Assembly (NCBI RefSeq): GCF_020921035.1
Contig: NC_063153.1
Location: 14,694,001-14,758,000, forward strand
Source of the DNA: Rhodamnia argentea
Lineage: Eukaryota > Streptophyta > Magnoliopsida > Myrtales > Myrtaceae
Length of the DNA stretch: 64,000 nt
Direction of reading: 5' to 3'
Of this stretch, positions 62,244-64,000 are shown one piece after another. The first letter of the stretch is position 1. The number at the start of each line of letters is the position of its first letter. The notes beneath the pieces are model-generated. The model did not search any database. It had not been told where the DNA came from and saw only the letters and a list, made by a program, of their open reading frames with translations. The position numbers and the translations under genes were made by a program.

Positions 62244-63791
62244 GGCACAATCCCGAGGAGATGGAAGCATTTCCTCATAACAATGGCGGTCGCTTCACAC
62301 AGTAGCAACCTGCTCGTCTCCTCTGCTGATCCAACCACCTGTGCATAATTTCAACATCTATAAGAAACTGTTTCGGGACTAATTTCAGTAACATCTAAGC
62401 TAAACTACATGAAGATTATTGGGGTGTAGTTTAAGCCCATGCGTAAGTATGTAATAAGCACAGTGTACGCATCCATATGCATTCTGATGAAAGCCACTTC
62501 CCTTAATTTGAATAGGGCCGATATAGAAACGAAGCATTCTAGTGCCAGCTATATTGCAAGGAAGTAACATCTCATCTCATACCACAAAGAATGTGCAGAG
62601 GCAAAGCTGAGACCTTAGGAATATTATCCAGAAATAAGAGTGTTTCTCAAAAACAGTAGGAGTACAATGACCACTCGAGAGATGCAATTCAAACTTCAAA
62701 TTTTGAAATTTTAGCCCTTCAAAGGAGACAGTTGCATATCTGCTCTCAAGACTTTATTCACGAGAGCCAGAAATTATGCAATTTTCTTTCAAAAGCTCTA
62801 CGCATTAAAATCCTACCACTTTCCAGTTATGGACTGAGATTATCAGCAAACTCAACAATCAGACAGTGAAGAGACGCAACCAACACATAGCATAAATGCT
62901 TGAAACAAGTAGCAATTCATGTCCTGCTGTCGTGAAGCATAACAAAGGCCAAGCATGTAATAGTACCTGGCAGTTCGAATAGAATTTGGTAAAATTCTCT
63001 GACAAATTGTACAGGTATTCACACAACACATTGGGCAACAAATTAGTGCAAGCCTCCTCCACAGTCTGCAAAGTGACAATCAAGAAAGTAATATTAATAT
63101 ACACTCCACTTTGCAAAAAGAATATTCTGACATTGTCAAAATCATGCTATTTCATGTCCTACCTCAGCGAATTGGAGCAGATGGAGTCCCAATGCTCGTT
63201 CATCTGGATGATTCAATGCTATGCTTCCAGTCTACAGCCAAAGAGCATGACTTAAAAAACAAAAGACAGAAATGATGAAATTGTAGCGCAGTGGAATTTT
63301 AGCTTCAAGTCCCAAATAAATCACCAGGAGGTCATTTAATTAGCATTCAAAAGAGAAGACATCATTGGTTAAGTTGTCGTAAAGTACCATAAACATTAAT
63401 TACAATGATAATTGAACATAAAAAACAGACTACTTACTTTCTTAAGTTCCTCTATATCTTTACCAGATTTTCTGATTATTGAGCAGATCCTAGCATGGGC
63501 ATACAACAGATAGACAGCAGTATTCCCCTGTCATCATAAATAACAAACTAAGCCAAAAAGGAATATGAAGAAGGGACAGATAAAGAAACAAGGAGAAGCA
63601 TATGTGCATGTGTGCGTGCTGGTAAAAATGGGATATAAACTCATGGACTGAGTGAACTTAATAAAAAATGTAATAATCAAATCCACTCAACACAACCAAG
63701 AGCTTTTTGATCAATCTTCACCTTATCATTAAGCATTTGATCAAAGTTGAAGGTGTAGTTTGTGGTCCTATTGTTCTTCAAGTCGGCGTAC
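62228..63791 (-). CDS. Arginyl-tRNA synthetase, cytosolic, C-terminal exons (partial; 5' part beyond the window)
   Basis: Five exons: complement(join(62228..62338, 62967..63065, 63163..63231, 63438..63527, 63722..63791)), all with GT-AG junctions, giving the last 145 or so residues. Sequence blocks: YADLKNNRTTNYTFNFDQ; GNTAVYLLYAHARICSI; NHPDERALGLHLLQFAE; TVEEACTNLLPNVLCEYLYN; ETSRLLLCEATAIVMRKC; end HLLGIVPVHKL. This is the end of the class I catalytic core and the DALR anticodon-binding domain of ArgRS, which charges tRNA-Arg. The window from 63792 to its end is intron on this strand. The HIGH and KMSK regions lie outside. The C-terminal residues VHKL replace the usual VYKI and sit in a duplicated 43-bp segment. 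Confidence 0.95.
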
Positions 63792-64000
63792 CTACGAAGA
63801 GAAGTTGAGGATATCAATTCTTTCTACTCCTAAATCCCTATACAGGACTGAACAGACCACTACTTAGTAAGGCATGCAAAAACAATTCACAAAAATATGC
63901 TCAACCGTTTCTCTTAATAGTCAGGAAAATGCTCTAAGTAATTCTGTACAAAGAGTATATACTATCTTATCAAAAACAAAAGCATAGAAGAATAATCTCA

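Overview
The window is nuclear DNA of a flowering plant, almost certainly a eudicot. Genes are split by many AT-rich GT-AG introns, every recognisable protein is a plant family, CT/GA microsatellites sit in 5' leaders, and the intergenic space is full of MITEs, retroelement debris and fragments of plastid DNA. A woody species, possibly Myrtales, is a guess from the repeat style only. Exon boundaries were worked out by hand from splice signals and protein conservation.

Layout. 1-3.7 kb: broken SRP54 copy (A) carrying a composite insertion. 4.0-8.9 kb: cyclophilin fragment, a 125-bp tandem repeat and empty AT-rich DNA. 9.2-9.6 kb: small RCI2/LTI6 (PMP3-type) membrane protein. 11.3-12.4 kb: Tourist-like MITE. 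13.4-16.3 kb (minus): APC11, the RING subunit of the anaphase-promoting complex, head-to-head with 17.0-21.5 kb (plus): a damaged MKK6-type MAP kinase kinase with a MITE of the same family sitting exactly in its stop codon. 26.0-30.6 kb: SRP54 copy B, an open reading frame across nine exons but short at the C-terminus, preceded by a duplicated first exon split by a hAT-like MITE. 31.5-32.1 kb: Ty3/gypsy fragment. 32.4-39.5 kb: second copy of the APC11-promoter/MKK6 block; this MKK6 is intact (358 aa) but its APC11 partner has only the non-coding first exon. 44.4-46.0 kb (minus): intact UDP-glucose 6-dehydrogenase (480 aa). 48.1-48.75 kb: tandem TRIM-like array beside a PTPMT1-like phosphatase exon. 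50.1-52.0 kb: SRP54 copy C, broken, preceded by an inverted copy of DNA found upstream of copy B. 52.4-53.4 kb: remnant of a PP2C/cNMP-binding/kinase gene. 54.4-56.1 kb: about 300-bp tandem repeat array. 59.5-60.4 kb: OXS3-family protein. 62.2-64.0 kb (minus): 3' half of cytosolic arginyl-tRNA synthetase, running off the window.

The main theme is segmental duplication. An SRP54 / APC11-MKK6 neighbourhood has been duplicated in tandem, and the copies have decayed differently: MKK6 survives in the downstream copy, APC11 in the upstream one, and only the middle SRP54 is open. One SRP54 copy is fused by microhomology to a piece of MKK6. APC11 (anaphase progression) and MKK6 (phragmoplast/cytokinesis signalling) share a divergent promoter with an MSA-type (AACGG) G2/M motif in front of both MKK6 copies.
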